Below are positions 8,575-17,202 of a DNA stretch of 42,751 nucleotides, one piece after another; positions within the stretch are counted from its first letter, which is position 1, and every line of letters begins with the position of its first letter. This DNA comes from [Lactobacillus] rogosae (GTDB lineage: Bacteria; Bacillota; Clostridia; Lachnospirales; Lachnospiraceae): the NCBI GenBank assembly GCA_900112995.1, contig FONU01000026.1, positions 1 through 42,751 on the forward strand, read 5' to 3'. A program made the position numbers and the translations under genes. A model generated the notes under the pieces. The model made no database searches and was not told the DNA's origin. It worked only from the letters and a program-made list of their open reading frames with translations.

Positions 8575-9972
8575 TCAGAATGGAAGTTCCATTTGCCGGG
8601 CTTCTTCTTCCGTGATTTCCTGAAAACCGTCCCCCTCCGGCGGAGCTTGGTTGACACGCTCCCAGCCTTTTTGAGAACCGTATTTCTTATACCGCTTCGG
8701 GCTTTTGTAGGCTACCCAGCCCTGTATGATGCCGCCCGCAATGCCGGTATTCATAATCTCGCAGATTGCCCGTGTCTCCCAGTCTGCCGGGGAATTTAAG
8801 TTCCCCAGCGCTTCCTCATAAAGCTGCTTGGAACATACCCTGTCGCCGGTGTAGTCCTCCAAATAGGCGTAGATCATGCCGGCCTGTGTGTCTTCCTGCA
8901 TAAAGTCCTGCTGGTGGGCGTTCAGGTATCGGTTCATTTCCATGCTGAATGACAGCTTATACTTCCCACTGCGATAAACCGTCATGGCTTCCGCCCACAT
9001 CTGTTCGATATACGCCCTCGCCGCCGCTTCATCGTCCAGTATGTGAACCTCCGCCCGTTCCGGGTACACCGTCACGGGGAGAAAGCGCCGGTTGCCGGTG
9101 CGGTCACGGGGCAAAAAGTCCTGCCGGTTGGTCGTCCCTCCAAATACACATTGCCGCAGCCGGTCTGCCGGATGTGTCTCATACGGCACTTTGTAGGTTT
9201 CTTTCTGGCGGCTTAAGAATGACTTGATTTCCTCAATACTCTTGGCGTTGGCTGTGGCAATCATCTCCGACATCTCGATAATCCAATGCCCTTGCAGCTT
9301 GCGGTACACATTTTCATCGTCCAGCTTTTTCAAATCGTCTGAAAACCATTCGTCCCTGCCTGCCAGCAGCCGGAAAAAGGTAGATTTCCCGGCTCCCTGA
9401 CCACCAACCAGACAGAGCATGACCTCAAACTTGCTCCCCGGTCTGAATACCCGCCGGATGGCTCCCATCAGGAACAGTTTCAAGGCTTCATAGGTGTATT
9501 CGTCCGTATCGGCTCCCAGAAAGTGATGCAGGGCGTAACGGATGCGCTCTGTGCCGTCCCATTGCAGGCTGTTCAGGTAATCCCTGACTGGATGGTAGCG
9601 GTTTTCATTGGCAACAATCTTGATGGCGCTCTGCACCTTTTTCTCGCTGGTAAGCCCGTAATTTTCTTCCAGATACAAAAGCAGGTAGTTCATGTCCATG
9701 TCGGTCAGCGTGGTACTGGTGCGCTCCCAGCCCAGCGGCTTCACAATGTCAATCTGCTCCGTCAAAAGGTTCAGGCGCAGCGCCCCGCGAAACAGAGGGT
9801 CACGCTGGAACACCGTCAGGCAGTTTCGGATGCTGTTCTTCACGCCGCCTTTCTGCGTCCCCTCTAATGTTTCCCGGATTTCTGCCGGTGTCTGCGCCGG
9901 TTCCATTGTGTCCATCGTCCTTTTGACCGCTTCCTGCGTTTCCGGCGGCAAGCTCTGAAATTCGCTGTTCAA
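8575..9972 (-). CDS. VapE-family virulence-associated E protein (SF3-like helicase)
   Basis: This is a 465-aa P-loop ATPase of the VapE family, found with primases in mobile elements and thought to act as a replicative helicase. The P-loop GGQGAGKST is at 190-198. Later come HWIIEMSEM (Walker B-like) and FGGTTNRQDFLPRDRTGNRRF, a family signature with conserved Arg fingers. The start is TTG at 9972, supported by AAAGGAGG 9-10 bases upstream. The first 58 codons overlap the primase gene in another frame. With the primase and the iteron cluster it probably forms an autonomous replication module for the excised circle. Confidence 0.88.
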   Translation of the reverse strand: MNSEFQSLPPETQEAVKRTMDTMEPAQTPAEIRETLEGTQKGGVKNSIRNCLTVFQRDPLFRGALRLNLLTEQIDIVKPLGWERTSTTLTDMDMNYLLLYLEENYGLTSEKKVQSAIKIVANENRYHPVRDYLNSLQWDGTERIRYALHHFLGADTDEYTYEALKLFLMGAIRRVFRPGSKFEVMLCLVGGQGAGKSTFFRLLAGRDEWFSDDLKKLDDENVYRKLQGHWIIEMSEMIATANAKSIEEIKSFLSRQKETYKVPYETHPADRLRQCVFGGTTNRQDFLPRDRTGNRRFLPVTVYPERAEVHILDDEAAARAYIEQMWAEAMTVYRSGKYKLSFSMEMNRYLNAHQQDFMQEDTQAGMIYAYLEDYTGDRVCSKQLYEEALGNLNSPADWETRAICEIMNTGIAGGIIQGWVAYKSPKRYKKYGSQKGWERVNQAPPEGDGFQEITEEEARQMELPF

Positions 9973-10540
9973 GCCGCAACACCTCCTTTCCCTGTGCGGC
10001 GATCAATGCCGCTTTTTCTTCTATTTCTCCGTATAACAAAATATCCAAAAGGTATTCTGTGTAGCTTATCCTCTGCAACGCTTCCACAAAAAGAGGATGC
10101 CAGATGGCATCCTGCGGCTGTGGGGCGTGTGCTGTTTTCCAATGCTCCAGCAGGCGCAGATAATCGCATAGCACCCGGAAACAATACCGTTCCGTTTCCT
10201 GAAATCTCTGCTCCGCTGATTTTTGTCGGGGCTGTGACCTGTTGTGACGCTTCCTATCTGGCGGCGCATTGCCGGATTTCTCATAGGAAACGCCGAAGTC
10301 CTCCGCAAGCCTGACCGCAGCTTCCCGTTTCCCCAATCCATGCAGCAAAGCGGCAAAGTCGATCACATCCCCGGAAGCCCCGCAGCCGAAGCAGTAAAAG
10401 CGGCTGTCCACTTTCATGCTGGGCGTGCGGTCATTGTGGAATGGACAGCAGACCATGCCGTTTCTCCCCACCCGGATTCCATAGAATGAAGCAGCCTGCC
10501 GGGTGGTAACAGACTGTTTCACCGCTTCAAATACATTCAA
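9800..10540 (-). CDS. CHC2 zinc-finger primase-like protein
   Basis: The 246-aa product carries the DnaG-type zinc-binding domain at residues about 30-60: CCPFHNDRTPS then FYCFGCGASGDVIDF, giving the Cys/His...Cys-x2-Cys set. The family uses this to recognise template DNA. No TOPRIM domain is visible, so this is not a full DnaG. The rest is helical with a coiled-coil stretch near 175-195 and a polar tail. That tail is encoded in the region shared with vapE (173 bp), which probably couples the two products. Confidence 0.85.
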   Translation of the reverse strand: MNVFEAVKQSVTTRQAASFYGIRVGRNGMVCCPFHNDRTPSMKVDSRFYCFGCGASGDVIDFAALLHGLGKREAAVRLAEDFGVSYEKSGNAPPDRKRHNRSQPRQKSAEQRFQETERYCFRVLCDYLRLLEHWKTAHAPQPQDAIWHPLFVEALQRISYTEYLLDILLYGEIEEKAALIAAQGKEVLRLEQRISELAAGNAGSGQKDDGHNGTGADTGRNPGNIRGDAERRREEQHPKLPDGVPA

Positions 10541-10587
10541 ATGCTCCCTCCATAAAAATACTGGTAGCGGTAAAGCTGCCGGTTATA

Positions 10588-12060
10588 TCATAGCTCCATC
10601 TCATGTTTCTTTCTCTGTACTGCCTGTGGCTGCTCCCTCCGGCGCAGTGCGGTATCTACGGCGTTCTGCACCTGCCGTAGCCGTATGACTTCCTCCCGGA
10701 GTGGCTTGTGCTGCGGAGACAGTTCGGCATACTCTGTTTTTAACTGTGCGTATTCCTGTTTCCATGCTTTCAGGGCAATGGGTTTTCCGTCCAGTTTTTC
10801 TTTCAAAATACGGCGGGCGGCATAAAACAGCCGTAACTCCGCATCGTGGGATGTTTCAAATTTCTCCCTCTGTTTCTTAAACTTGATATTGTTCAATTCC
10901 GTATGAACAGGTTTTAGCCGCTGGTAATTCTCGCCCTCCCGTATCAATTCCTGCAATTCCTTTATCCGGGCAGATTTCTTTTTCATGGAGTCGCTTAACG
11001 CTTCAAATTCTTCGTTGACAGAGGAAAGACGCTCCTGCAAATCCTCTAATGTGAGCAGCTTGTTTTCCGTCAGATAATTGACGGCTTCGGCAAACTGCTT
11101 TAAGTTTCCGGTTCTGGCTTTATTGCTCCATGCCCCTGCGTTGCGCTGGTTGTAATAAGCGATCAACAGGTCGGCAAGGCTCGGTGTCTGCGGTTTGGAA
11201 AGTTCTTCTTTTACCTCTGCCATCCAGACAAACAGGGCTTTGATCTTCTTCCTCACATCCTGCATGAGCCGGTTGGTGGCTTTAATCCAGCGGTTCAGTT
11301 CCCCTTTCTCGGTGCGGATGCCCTTTGCTTCCATCTGCCGGACATTAGCTCCCTCGTGGACAGTAGGTATCAGGTCAAGCCCCTGCCGCACATAGGAACG
11401 GTGGTCGATACGCACATCCAGCCCTTTTTCCTCAAATTTTGTATTAACGGCAGCCGCCCACTGCTCCCGCCAGTGTTCCAGCGTTTCCGGCTCATGCCAG
11501 TCTGTTGTATGGACAGCGTTAAACATATAATCGCCGTTTTTATCCCGGATTCGGTTTCCATCTTCATCAAGAAGATATTCCCGACGCTGTTTTTGTCCCC
11601 ATGTGCCATCCGGGTTCAAAGGGCGCATGGTTGTCATCACATGAAAATGCGGGTTAGGGATGCCGCCGTCCTCTTTCTCCGGGCTGTGAAAAGCAAGGTC
11701 GGCAATCATGCCTTTTGTCACAAACTGCTCCTGTACGAACTTCCTCGCCAGCTCCATGTTTTCTTCCAGCGTCAATTCATTCTGCATGGCAATATCAAAG
11801 GAATAGGCAAGCTGTGCTTTTGGATGTTTCTCGCAGTTCTCCACAGCATTCCAGAGGGTCGCCCGGTCAAGATATATTTCCGGCGCATGGGGCGGCAGCA
11901 TGATTTCCGAAGCGATCACGCCGCCCTTTTTGGTGTAGTCGCTGACTTCTCCATAGTAGCTGCTGTAAAGACGCTCCCCGGCTCGATAGGCTGCGCTGGC
12001 AATGGCGCTCTGACCGGCGCTGCGCTTGATCTGTGCGATTGAAAAATGATAAAGTGCTAT
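10588..12060 (-). CDS. MobA/MobL (MobQ) relaxase with ATA in place of the start ATG
   Basis: The enzyme nicks oriT and pilots the strand. In frame from 12060 the product reads IALYHFSIAQIKRSAGQSAI, the conserved MobA/MobL N-terminus usually written MALYHF. Then come ASAAYRAGE, PNPHFHVMTTMRP (the metal-binding His motif) and a long coiled-coil C-terminus. At the expected start the codon is ATA, with a TGA two codons upstream. The first standard start is GTG at 11919, which would remove 47 residues of the catalytic domain. Either ATA is used at low efficiency or the relaxase is crippled. The gene begins directly after the DUF3847 stop. Confidence 0.82.
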   Translation of the reverse strand: MALYHFSIAQIKRSAGQSAIASAAYRAGERLYSSYYGEVSDYTKKGGVIASEIMLPPHAPEIYLDRATLWNAVENCEKHPKAQLAYSFDIAMQNELTLEENMELARKFVQEQFVTKGMIADLAFHSPEKEDGGIPNPHFHVMTTMRPLNPDGTWGQKQRREYLLDEDGNRIRDKNGDYMFNAVHTTDWHEPETLEHWREQWAAAVNTKFEEKGLDVRIDHRSYVRQGLDLIPTVHEGANVRQMEAKGIRTEKGELNRWIKATNRLMQDVRKKIKALFVWMAEVKEELSKPQTPSLADLLIAYYNQRNAGAWSNKARTGNLKQFAEAVNYLTENKLLTLEDLQERLSSVNEEFEALSDSMKKKSARIKELQELIREGENYQRLKPVHTELNNIKFKKQREKFETSHDAELRLFYAARRILKEKLDGKPIALKAWKQEYAQLKTEYAELSPQHKPLREEVIRLRQVQNAVDTALRRREQPQAVQRKKHEMEL

Positions 12061-12062
12061 CC

Positions 12063-12380
12063 TTAGTCACCGCCTTTCTCCTGCCCGGAAATACGGGCGT
12101 GGTTCTCTGTGGCAGACCGGATGAAATGCTCCGCCTGCGGCAGATTCAAAATGCTTTCCATGAGGGAATAAAATTCCGCTTCGGATAGCTCCTTTGTCTG
12201 TGGTGCAATGCTCTCAATAGCTGCCCCACGGGTAATCAGCCGGTGCGTCCTCTGTTTCCGGGAACCGCTTTCCAGATACGCCTGCCGGTTTTTCAAACGC
12301 TGCATTTTCCGTTTTTCCTGTTCCAGCAGGACAGTGGTTTTTTCATATTCCTGCTTCAACTGTTCCAAAGATTTTTCCAT
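12063..12380 (-). CDS. DUF3847 protein
   Basis: This 105-aa protein begins MEKSLEQLKQEYEK; a coiled coil spans about 1-35, and the helical remainder carries THRLITRGAAIESI and NLPQAEHFIR. This pattern is typical of DUF3847, which regularly sits just upstream of MobQ relaxase genes and may be a relaxosome accessory. The ATG at 12380 has AAAGGATG a short distance upstream; the longer frame to 12419 has none. Confidence 0.7.
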   Translation of the reverse strand: MEKSLEQLKQEYEKTTVLLEQEKRKMQRLKNRQAYLESGSRKQRTHRLITRGAAIESIAPQTKELSEAEFYSLMESILNLPQAEHFIRSATENHARISGQEKGGD

Positions 12381-12419
12381 GTTCTCACATCCTTTGCTGA
12401 TAAGATAAAGAAAGACCAT

Positions 12420-12623
12420 CCGCAGACAGTCCGTGTGTCAGTGCTTCTATAAAACCCGATGAAAAGGGAAAACCGCAGAGCGGATTTCTCTTTGCGGCGG
12501 GTACACAGGGGATAGCCGCTTTAGCGGCGCAAGGGGGTGTAGCCACCTTGTCGGAGCGAAGCGAACGCAGACCTCGGATTGCTGATTTTATCAGCGGCAG
12601 AGGTAAGCTCCGCAGGACGCACG
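12420..12623. other. Hairpin-rich leader before oriT, no gene
   Basis: Non-coding stretch between DUF3847 and oriT. It contains short hairpins such as GCCGCTTTAGCGGC (about 12514-12527) and GCTGATTTTATCAGC (12581-12595), probably part of the extended transfer origin or folded mRNA leader. Confidence 0.45.
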
Positions 12624-12660
12624 ATACATGGTCTTTAGACTATGTATAGAAGTGCGCCCT
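12624..12660. other. oriT: Origin of transfer (IncQ/MobQ-like oriT)
   Basis: An inverted repeat, ATACATgGTC (12624-12633) and GACtATGTAT (12638-12647) around TTTA, is followed 3 bases later by AGTGCGCCCT (12651-12660). This is the arrangement of RSF1010-type oriT, where a hairpin precedes a nick region containing GTGCGCCCT. It lies upstream of the relaxase gene, as expected for MobQ. The exact nick position was not determined. Confidence 0.75.
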
Positions 12661-12666
12661 TAGTTC

Positions 12667-12870
12667 CTAAGGGATTTTGCCGTTTCCGGCAGTCTTGTCC
12701 TTTTTCTTGGAACGCTTGGAAAGATACTTCGGGCAGTCAACCACAACCGCCCGGAAGCTCTGTTTACATTCGTGCTGGCATTTCCGGCACAGTTCGTTGT
12801 AAGTGATACGGCTGCGGTCATTTAAGAAGAAAGACCATTCCAACCGCCGCTTGTTACTCATTCTTGCCAT
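12667..12870 (-). CDS. Small Cys-rich basic protein
   Basis: This 67-aa product has the segment NELCRKCQHECKQSF, which could bind a metal, and a strongly basic Lys/Arg tail (KYLSKRSKKKDK). AAAGGAG lies 6 bases before the ATG. It ends a few bases before the oriT nick region. Similar small proteins are common in this class of elements. A role in DNA binding at oriT is possible but not shown. Confidence 0.6.
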   Translation of the reverse strand: MARMSNKRRLEWSFFLNDRSRITYNELCRKCQHECKQSFRAVVVDCPKYLSKRSKKKDKTAGNGKIP

Positions 12871-13017
12871 AACCGGCTCCTTTCTCCGTTTCTATCTGAT
12901 GTACGCAGATAGGCTGTTTTGATGTAGCGTCTCGGTATCATTTTTAAGTTTTTTTCCCTCTGTATGCCCCTTTGGAAAGTGCGGCAGTATTGCAAGTCAG
13001 GGAATGATACCTCACGC

Positions 13018-13242
13018 TTATTTGTCGCTTCCCGGTACGGTTTCGGAGCCTTTTGCCATCCATTCAAAGAAAGCAATTTTGCTGACCTTGATAAGTCTGC
13101 CCCTGCGGAACGCTGGAAAGCCGGGTGTGTGTACCAGCTCATAGGCGCTCGCTCTTGAAATTCCCATAATCCGCTGAATGTCCGCCACATCCAGAACCAG
13201 CGGTAAATCCTCGTAGCTGTTCAATCTCTTTTTATCGTTCAT
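13018..13242 (-). CDS. Excisionase / helix-turn-helix protein
   Basis: This 74-aa MerR/Xis-like HTH protein reads LVLDVADIQRIMGISRASAYELV (first helices and recognition helix), then RRGRLIKVSKIAFFEWM, the wing typical of excisionases. GGGAGG lies 6 bases before the ATG at 13242; a longer frame to 13299 lacks a ribosome site. It probably sets the direction of the serine recombinase or regulates the mobilisation genes. It is the first gene of the leftward mobility block. Confidence 0.8.
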   Translation of the reverse strand: MNDKKRLNSYEDLPLVLDVADIQRIMGISRASAYELVHTPGFPAFRRGRLIKVSKIAFFEWMAKGSETVPGSDK

Positions 13243-13457
13243 TCTGTTCCTCCCATAAATCAAATAGGTTAAAATGCTTCCTGTTGCCGTTCTCCCCAAA
13301 AGCCGTTTTCCTGCCCCATTCCTGCGGTGTTTCCCTGCATTGGTGCGCCGAATGCGTCACTTCTCCTGCCGGTCATATCCCTTTTGGACGGTCATTCACT
13401 TGTCAAGGTACTGTGCGGTACGAAATTACCAACCGCAATCATCATAGCGTACTATCC

Positions 13458-13486
13458 TTGACAAAACAATGATTCTGCGATACCAT
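13458..13486 (+). promoter_or_regulatory. Promoter of the DUF6076 gene
   Basis: TTGACA (13458-13463), a 17-bp spacer, then TACCAT (13481-13486). Transcription would start after the first in-frame ATG at 13485, which supports the downstream start at 13545. The -35 forms an inverted repeat (CCTTGACA) with TGTCAAGG near 13400, a possible operator shared with the divergent excisionase gene. Confidence 0.5.
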
Positions 13487-13544
13487 GAGTGTAACGGATA
13501 TAACTGAATTATATAATTACCATAAACAAAGGCAGGGGATAGGG

Positions 13545-14585
13545 ATGGAGAATCAGTTTATACGGCATGAGCCATGTTTTGAGAGGATTTTGTTTGTCCT
13601 GACGCTGGACAGGAAGAAAATGAAAGAGCGGATTTTGATTGGGGAAGAACAGCAGATCCGCTTCCGTCTGAACGGGAGCCAAAACGCAGAGGTGCTTTGT
13701 GATATGACACGCCCACTGGGAACTTTTTTGATAAACTTTGAGCGTGACACGGACAGAGACTGGAACTTATACGGGCTTTCTCCGCTGCGGCAAGCTCTCC
13801 ACTCCAACCGATGGAAACAGCCGGAGCTGGAGCAGGCGGCAAGCGAATTTCTTTGGGAGAAATATCTTAGCAACGACCCTCTGAAAATGTATGTGGCGTT
13901 CCGTATCTGGAACAGCTATCTGCTTGCCAGAGAACCCCGTGACCGTAACGCTGCCTGTGACCGCTTCATGGATAAAATGAGCAGACTGACCGGGGTATTC
14001 CAAAACGAAACCATGAGCTTTGACAGGGAGACAGGAAAACCGAAACAATTTCAAGCTGGCAGCCTTTATTTCAAAGGCGCACCGTCAGAAGATACCCGGC
14101 TTGACCTCTGGTTCCCGGACAACCGGCGCACAGAAGAATGTGTGTCTGCCTATGCGTCCCTCTACCCGTTGATTACCTATTATCTGAACAGGCTGAATGA
14201 CTGGGGGCTTTGCTTCCGGCGGTGCAAGGTCTGTGGAAAATATTTTCTGGCAAAGAGCCAGCGGTATGAGCTGTGCAGCGACAAGTGCCGAAAAGCACAG
14301 GCGCTTCAAAACAAGCGGGAATTTGACGAGAGGTCAAGAGAAAATAACTATGACCTGCTTTATAAAAATGAATGCCAGAACTGGCGCAACAAAATAAACC
14401 GGGTAAAAAATACCGCAGGCTTTCCGGCTGACCGTCTGGAAAAAATACAGGCTTCCTTTTCCGACTTTAAGAAAGAAGCCTTACAGAGAAAAAAGGCTGT
14501 AAAAACAGGAACGGACAGCCCGAAAGAATTTACGGACTGGCTGTATCAGCAGAGTAATGTAATTGTTGAGCTGACCGAGATATGA
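13545..14585 (+). CDS. DUF6076 zinc-ribbon protein
   Basis: This 346-aa protein of unknown function is common in Bacillota mobile elements. The recognisable part is a zinc ribbon near the C-terminal third, RRCKVCGKYFLAKSQRYELC followed by SDKCRKAQ (four Cys). A basic helical segment with NWRNKINRVKN comes next. The N-terminal half is alpha/beta without catalytic motifs that I recognise. The start at 13545 is chosen because the upstream ATG overlaps the -10; AGGGGATAGGG precedes it. It is the only rightward gene of the element and lies between mobility and cargo blocks. Confidence 0.7.
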   Translation: MENQFIRHEPCFERILFVLTLDRKKMKERILIGEEQQIRFRLNGSQNAEVLCDMTRPLGTFLINFERDTDRDWNLYGLSPLRQALHSNRWKQPELEQAASEFLWEKYLSNDPLKMYVAFRIWNSYLLAREPRDRNAACDRFMDKMSRLTGVFQNETMSFDRETGKPKQFQAGSLYFKGAPSEDTRLDLWFPDNRRTEECVSAYASLYPLITYYLNRLNDWGLCFRRCKVCGKYFLAKSQRYELCSDKCRKAQALQNKREFDERSRENNYDLLYKNECQNWRNKINRVKNTAGFPADRLEKIQASFSDFKKEALQRKKAVKTGTDSPKEFTDWLYQQSNVIVELTEI

Positions 14586-14679
14586 AAAACTTTCTATCGT
14601 CAATTTCGCATTATTGCAATAACAGATTGCTTCTTCCATGAATGGTAATATTATCATCAAACTTTTGGAAGAACTATAA

Positions 14680-14741
14680 ATGTCCGAGGTGCCTTTGATT
14701 TCGACAAAAAAACAGGCTGAATTGTTACAAAGCTCGGACAT
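14680..14741. promoter_or_regulatory. Orphan copy of the response-regulator boxes
   Basis: ATGTCCG (14680-14686) and GAATTGTTACA-n5-CGGACAT (14719-14741) match the boxes before the exporter genes. No gene starts leftward of it; only the end of the DUF6076 gene follows. It is probably left over from a lost gene or from promoter duplication. Confidence 0.45.
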
Positions 14742-14766
14742 TTCAAAAATTTTTTGAGAAATGGCG

Positions 14767-14796
14767 AAAAAAGCGGGGCAGCACATGCCGCCCCGC
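14767..14796 (-). terminator. Terminator of the exporter operon
   Basis: On the minus strand GCGGGGC (14796-14790) pairs with GCCCCGC (14779-14773), followed by TTTTTT. It lies 14 bp after the permease stop at 14810. Confidence 0.85.
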
Positions 14797-14809
14797 CGAT
14801 CCCATACGG

Positions 14810-17188
14810 TTATTCCATCGCCCGCATTTGTTCAATCAGAGATTGTTTTTTCTGTCTGCGGATTGTCCATACAGACAAGATCAGTTCCATTCCGAATAAT
14901 ACCAGAATGAACAATCCCATTTCCAAAACCGGGAATTTGTAAGGTACTACATTTCCACCAAAAGTAGCTATACTTATTTCTCTACTTGCAACAATAGAAA
15001 TAGGAAATCCGACAATCAGGATTGCCAATGTTGCAAAGAACGCATAACACAGACCCTCGCATATATTCATTTTGCATAACTGTTTTTGTGTCAGACCAAT
15101 GGAACGCAAAACACTGTTTTCCTGTTTTCTGGACATCTGATTAGAAAGGGTCGTATTGATGAGGTTGATAACACCAAAGAGGAACACCAACCATGAAAGA
15201 ACCTGCATACTACCAAACGCCGCAGAATTTTGTGATTTTTCAGCCGCAATCGCTGTATCTATTTCATCTAAAGCAAGGTTACTGTGTTCGGCTACAATAT
15301 TTTTCAGTTCAGCTTTTACAGTTTCAGCTTTTTTCGGATTGCTTACAATGCTCCATGAGTAATCAAAGGTAGTAATTTCCGGGTACAGTTCGTAGAATAA
15401 ATCTTTTGGAGCAAAGAAAACAGAGCCATCTGTATGAGCGCGTCCATGCCCGAAAATCACAGGCATTTTTGAAGTGGAAAACACTCCCGATATTGTAACA
15501 GGGATGGACTGCTTACCATCTATTGAAGAAAATTCAACGGTGGAACCGACGCCCATATCTTCAAAATACGCTACAATCTGGTCGTGAATTACGATACTAT
15601 GAGAATCTGTCGGCATCGTTCCCTCTGTCAATGCAGCCTCAACCATAGCATAGTTCTGGTCAGTCAGCGTATCACATATTCCTGAATTTTGGTTAGCATC
15701 TGTTTTAATGCTGGTATGGAGCGATTGTCTGGCTACGATTATATCCGTAACACCATCAACAGATAAAACTTCCTGCTTTAGTTCCTCGTTTAGCGGATTA
15801 CCTTTTACTAACATTTCTTCCGATAGATCTTGGAGATATATTTTGTAATCGCTGTCAGGAAAATATAATCTTGCAATTTGTTCTGGTGAGCGCACTAAAA
15901 CAATGGAAGATACCACCATCAGCAAAATTCCGCCGATACTCAAAGATGCTACAATACTGATTGTCTTTTTTCGGTCACGCTTAAAATTCGCAATTCCCAT
16001 TGAAACAGGATTGAGCTTGATATTCTTTTTCCGGCTGCGGATGTCCTTTTGCACTGGGGTAAAACGGACGGCTTCAATGGGGGAAATCCCTGCCGCGATT
16101 TTCACCGGCTTACGGATGGAAATAGACACCATGATCCAACCGCTTATGAGTGTCAGGGAAACCATAACGGCATAGGAAACAGCGTTAAATCCCTTGGAAA
16201 ACAGAAGAAAACCGCAGCATACGCCCAGCACTGTACCAATCAAAATTCCGATACTGCCGAGTTTGCGTCCCTCCCGCTTTACAATCCGCTTGATTTGCTT
16301 TGGCGTTGCACCAATCGTCCGAAGCTGTCCGTAGCTCCTGATTTTGTCATTGATGGAGATACGGAAGATACTCTGAATCACAATATAGCCGCCGATCAGA
16401 ACAATAACAATCACACCAAAAATCGGTAAAAAATCAAAGGATTTAGAAGCATAAGCAAAATACTTGTTGTTCATGCTGGGATTAGGAAGCTGATATTCCT
16501 CTGCAATCTCTCTGCAATAAGAGGTTATCAGTTCCTCGCCCAACTGATCGCTGTTTTTGAAATGGACATAAGCGCGATACCCAGCCGGATCAAACCCTTT
16601 CCATTCTGTCAGGGCAGCTTTGGAAAGAATGATAGCGCAGGTATTCGCTTCTTTTTCATTTACGCTGTCCATAATGCCGGTAACGACATAATCACCATGA
16701 AAACTCTCGGTATCTAAGGTCACAGTGTCCCCGATCTTGGCATTGTTTCCATAGGTGGAGAGAAAGTATTCGCTTACGACAACTTCATTTGCTTTTTGGG
16801 GTAGATTCCCCTCCAATAGCTTCATTTGGTCGCGCCCAATCTCCATCATTTCTGCGTCATTATATACATAAGAGGCATGATAGCCCTGTTCCGAAAGTTC
16901 CTCGCCGAGCATATAGTAGCCGCCTACGCGCTCAAACTCCGGCAGTCCTTTCAGGGTTTCAATGTCGTTTTCCTCTACGCCCAGCCAGACCGCCTCATAA
17001 GTATCGACAACCTGATTGCGCTGCATTTGTGTCAGGGAGGTAGACACAATTCCCGTAAAGCAGATCAGAAACGCCGCCAGCGCAACGGCAATCACCACCA
17101 TCAGATTCCGGCGCTTCTCGCTTTGCAAACTTTTCTTTGCCAGCTTCTTTGTAATGGCGCTGGTATCATTTTCAAAAGGCCATGTCAT
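14810..17188 (-). CDS. FtsX-type ABC transporter permease, first paralogue
   Basis: This 792-aa membrane protein has two FtsX/MacB-type modules. A first membrane helix lies near 28-50, then an outside domain (about 55-250), a membrane block near 255-365 (IFGVIVIVLIGGYIVIQSIF), a cytosolic linker (NIKLNPVSMGIANFKRDRKK), a second outside domain (about 440-680) and three closing helices. The family exports or detoxifies peptides such as bacitracin and lantibiotics together with a cognate sensor. The N-terminus MTWPFENDTSAI is identical to that of the second permease (18261-20648), so the two arose by duplication. It lies 14 bp after the ATPase gene in one operon. The substrate cannot be read from sequence. 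Confidence 0.88.
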   Translation of the reverse strand: MTWPFENDTSAITKKLAKKSLQSEKRRNLMVVIAVALAAFLICFTGIVSTSLTQMQRNQVVDTYEAVWLGVEENDIETLKGLPEFERVGGYYMLGEELSEQGYHASYVYNDAEMMEIGRDQMKLLEGNLPQKANEVVVSEYFLSTYGNNAKIGDTVTLDTESFHGDYVVTGIMDSVNEKEANTCAIILSKAALTEWKGFDPAGYRAYVHFKNSDQLGEELITSYCREIAEEYQLPNPSMNNKYFAYASKSFDFLPIFGVIVIVLIGGYIVIQSIFRISINDKIRSYGQLRTIGATPKQIKRIVKREGRKLGSIGILIGTVLGVCCGFLLFSKGFNAVSYAVMVSLTLISGWIMVSISIRKPVKIAAGISPIEAVRFTPVQKDIRSRKKNIKLNPVSMGIANFKRDRKKTISIVASLSIGGILLMVVSSIVLVRSPEQIARLYFPDSDYKIYLQDLSEEMLVKGNPLNEELKQEVLSVDGVTDIIVARQSLHTSIKTDANQNSGICDTLTDQNYAMVEAALTEGTMPTDSHSIVIHDQIVAYFEDMGVGSTVEFSSIDGKQSIPVTISGVFSTSKMPVIFGHGRAHTDGSVFFAPKDLFYELYPEITTFDYSWSIVSNPKKAETVKAELKNIVAEHSNLALDEIDTAIAAEKSQNSAAFGSMQVLSWLVFLFGVINLINTTLSNQMSRKQENSVLRSIGLTQKQLCKMNICEGLCYAFFATLAILIVGFPISIVASREISIATFGGNVVPYKFPVLEMGLFILVLFGMELILSVWTIRRQKKQSLIEQMRAME

Positions 17189-17202
17189 AGCCTGCCACCT
17201 CC

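Noticed and set aside
8382-8657. 91-codon leftward frame overlapping the end of vapE
   Set aside because: Its content is the translated GTCAACC repeats and a shadow of vapE; no ribosome site.
11867-12070. 67-codon frame at the relaxase start
   Set aside because: It is in another frame from the conserved relaxase N-terminus IALYHFSIAQIKRS and has no family resemblance.
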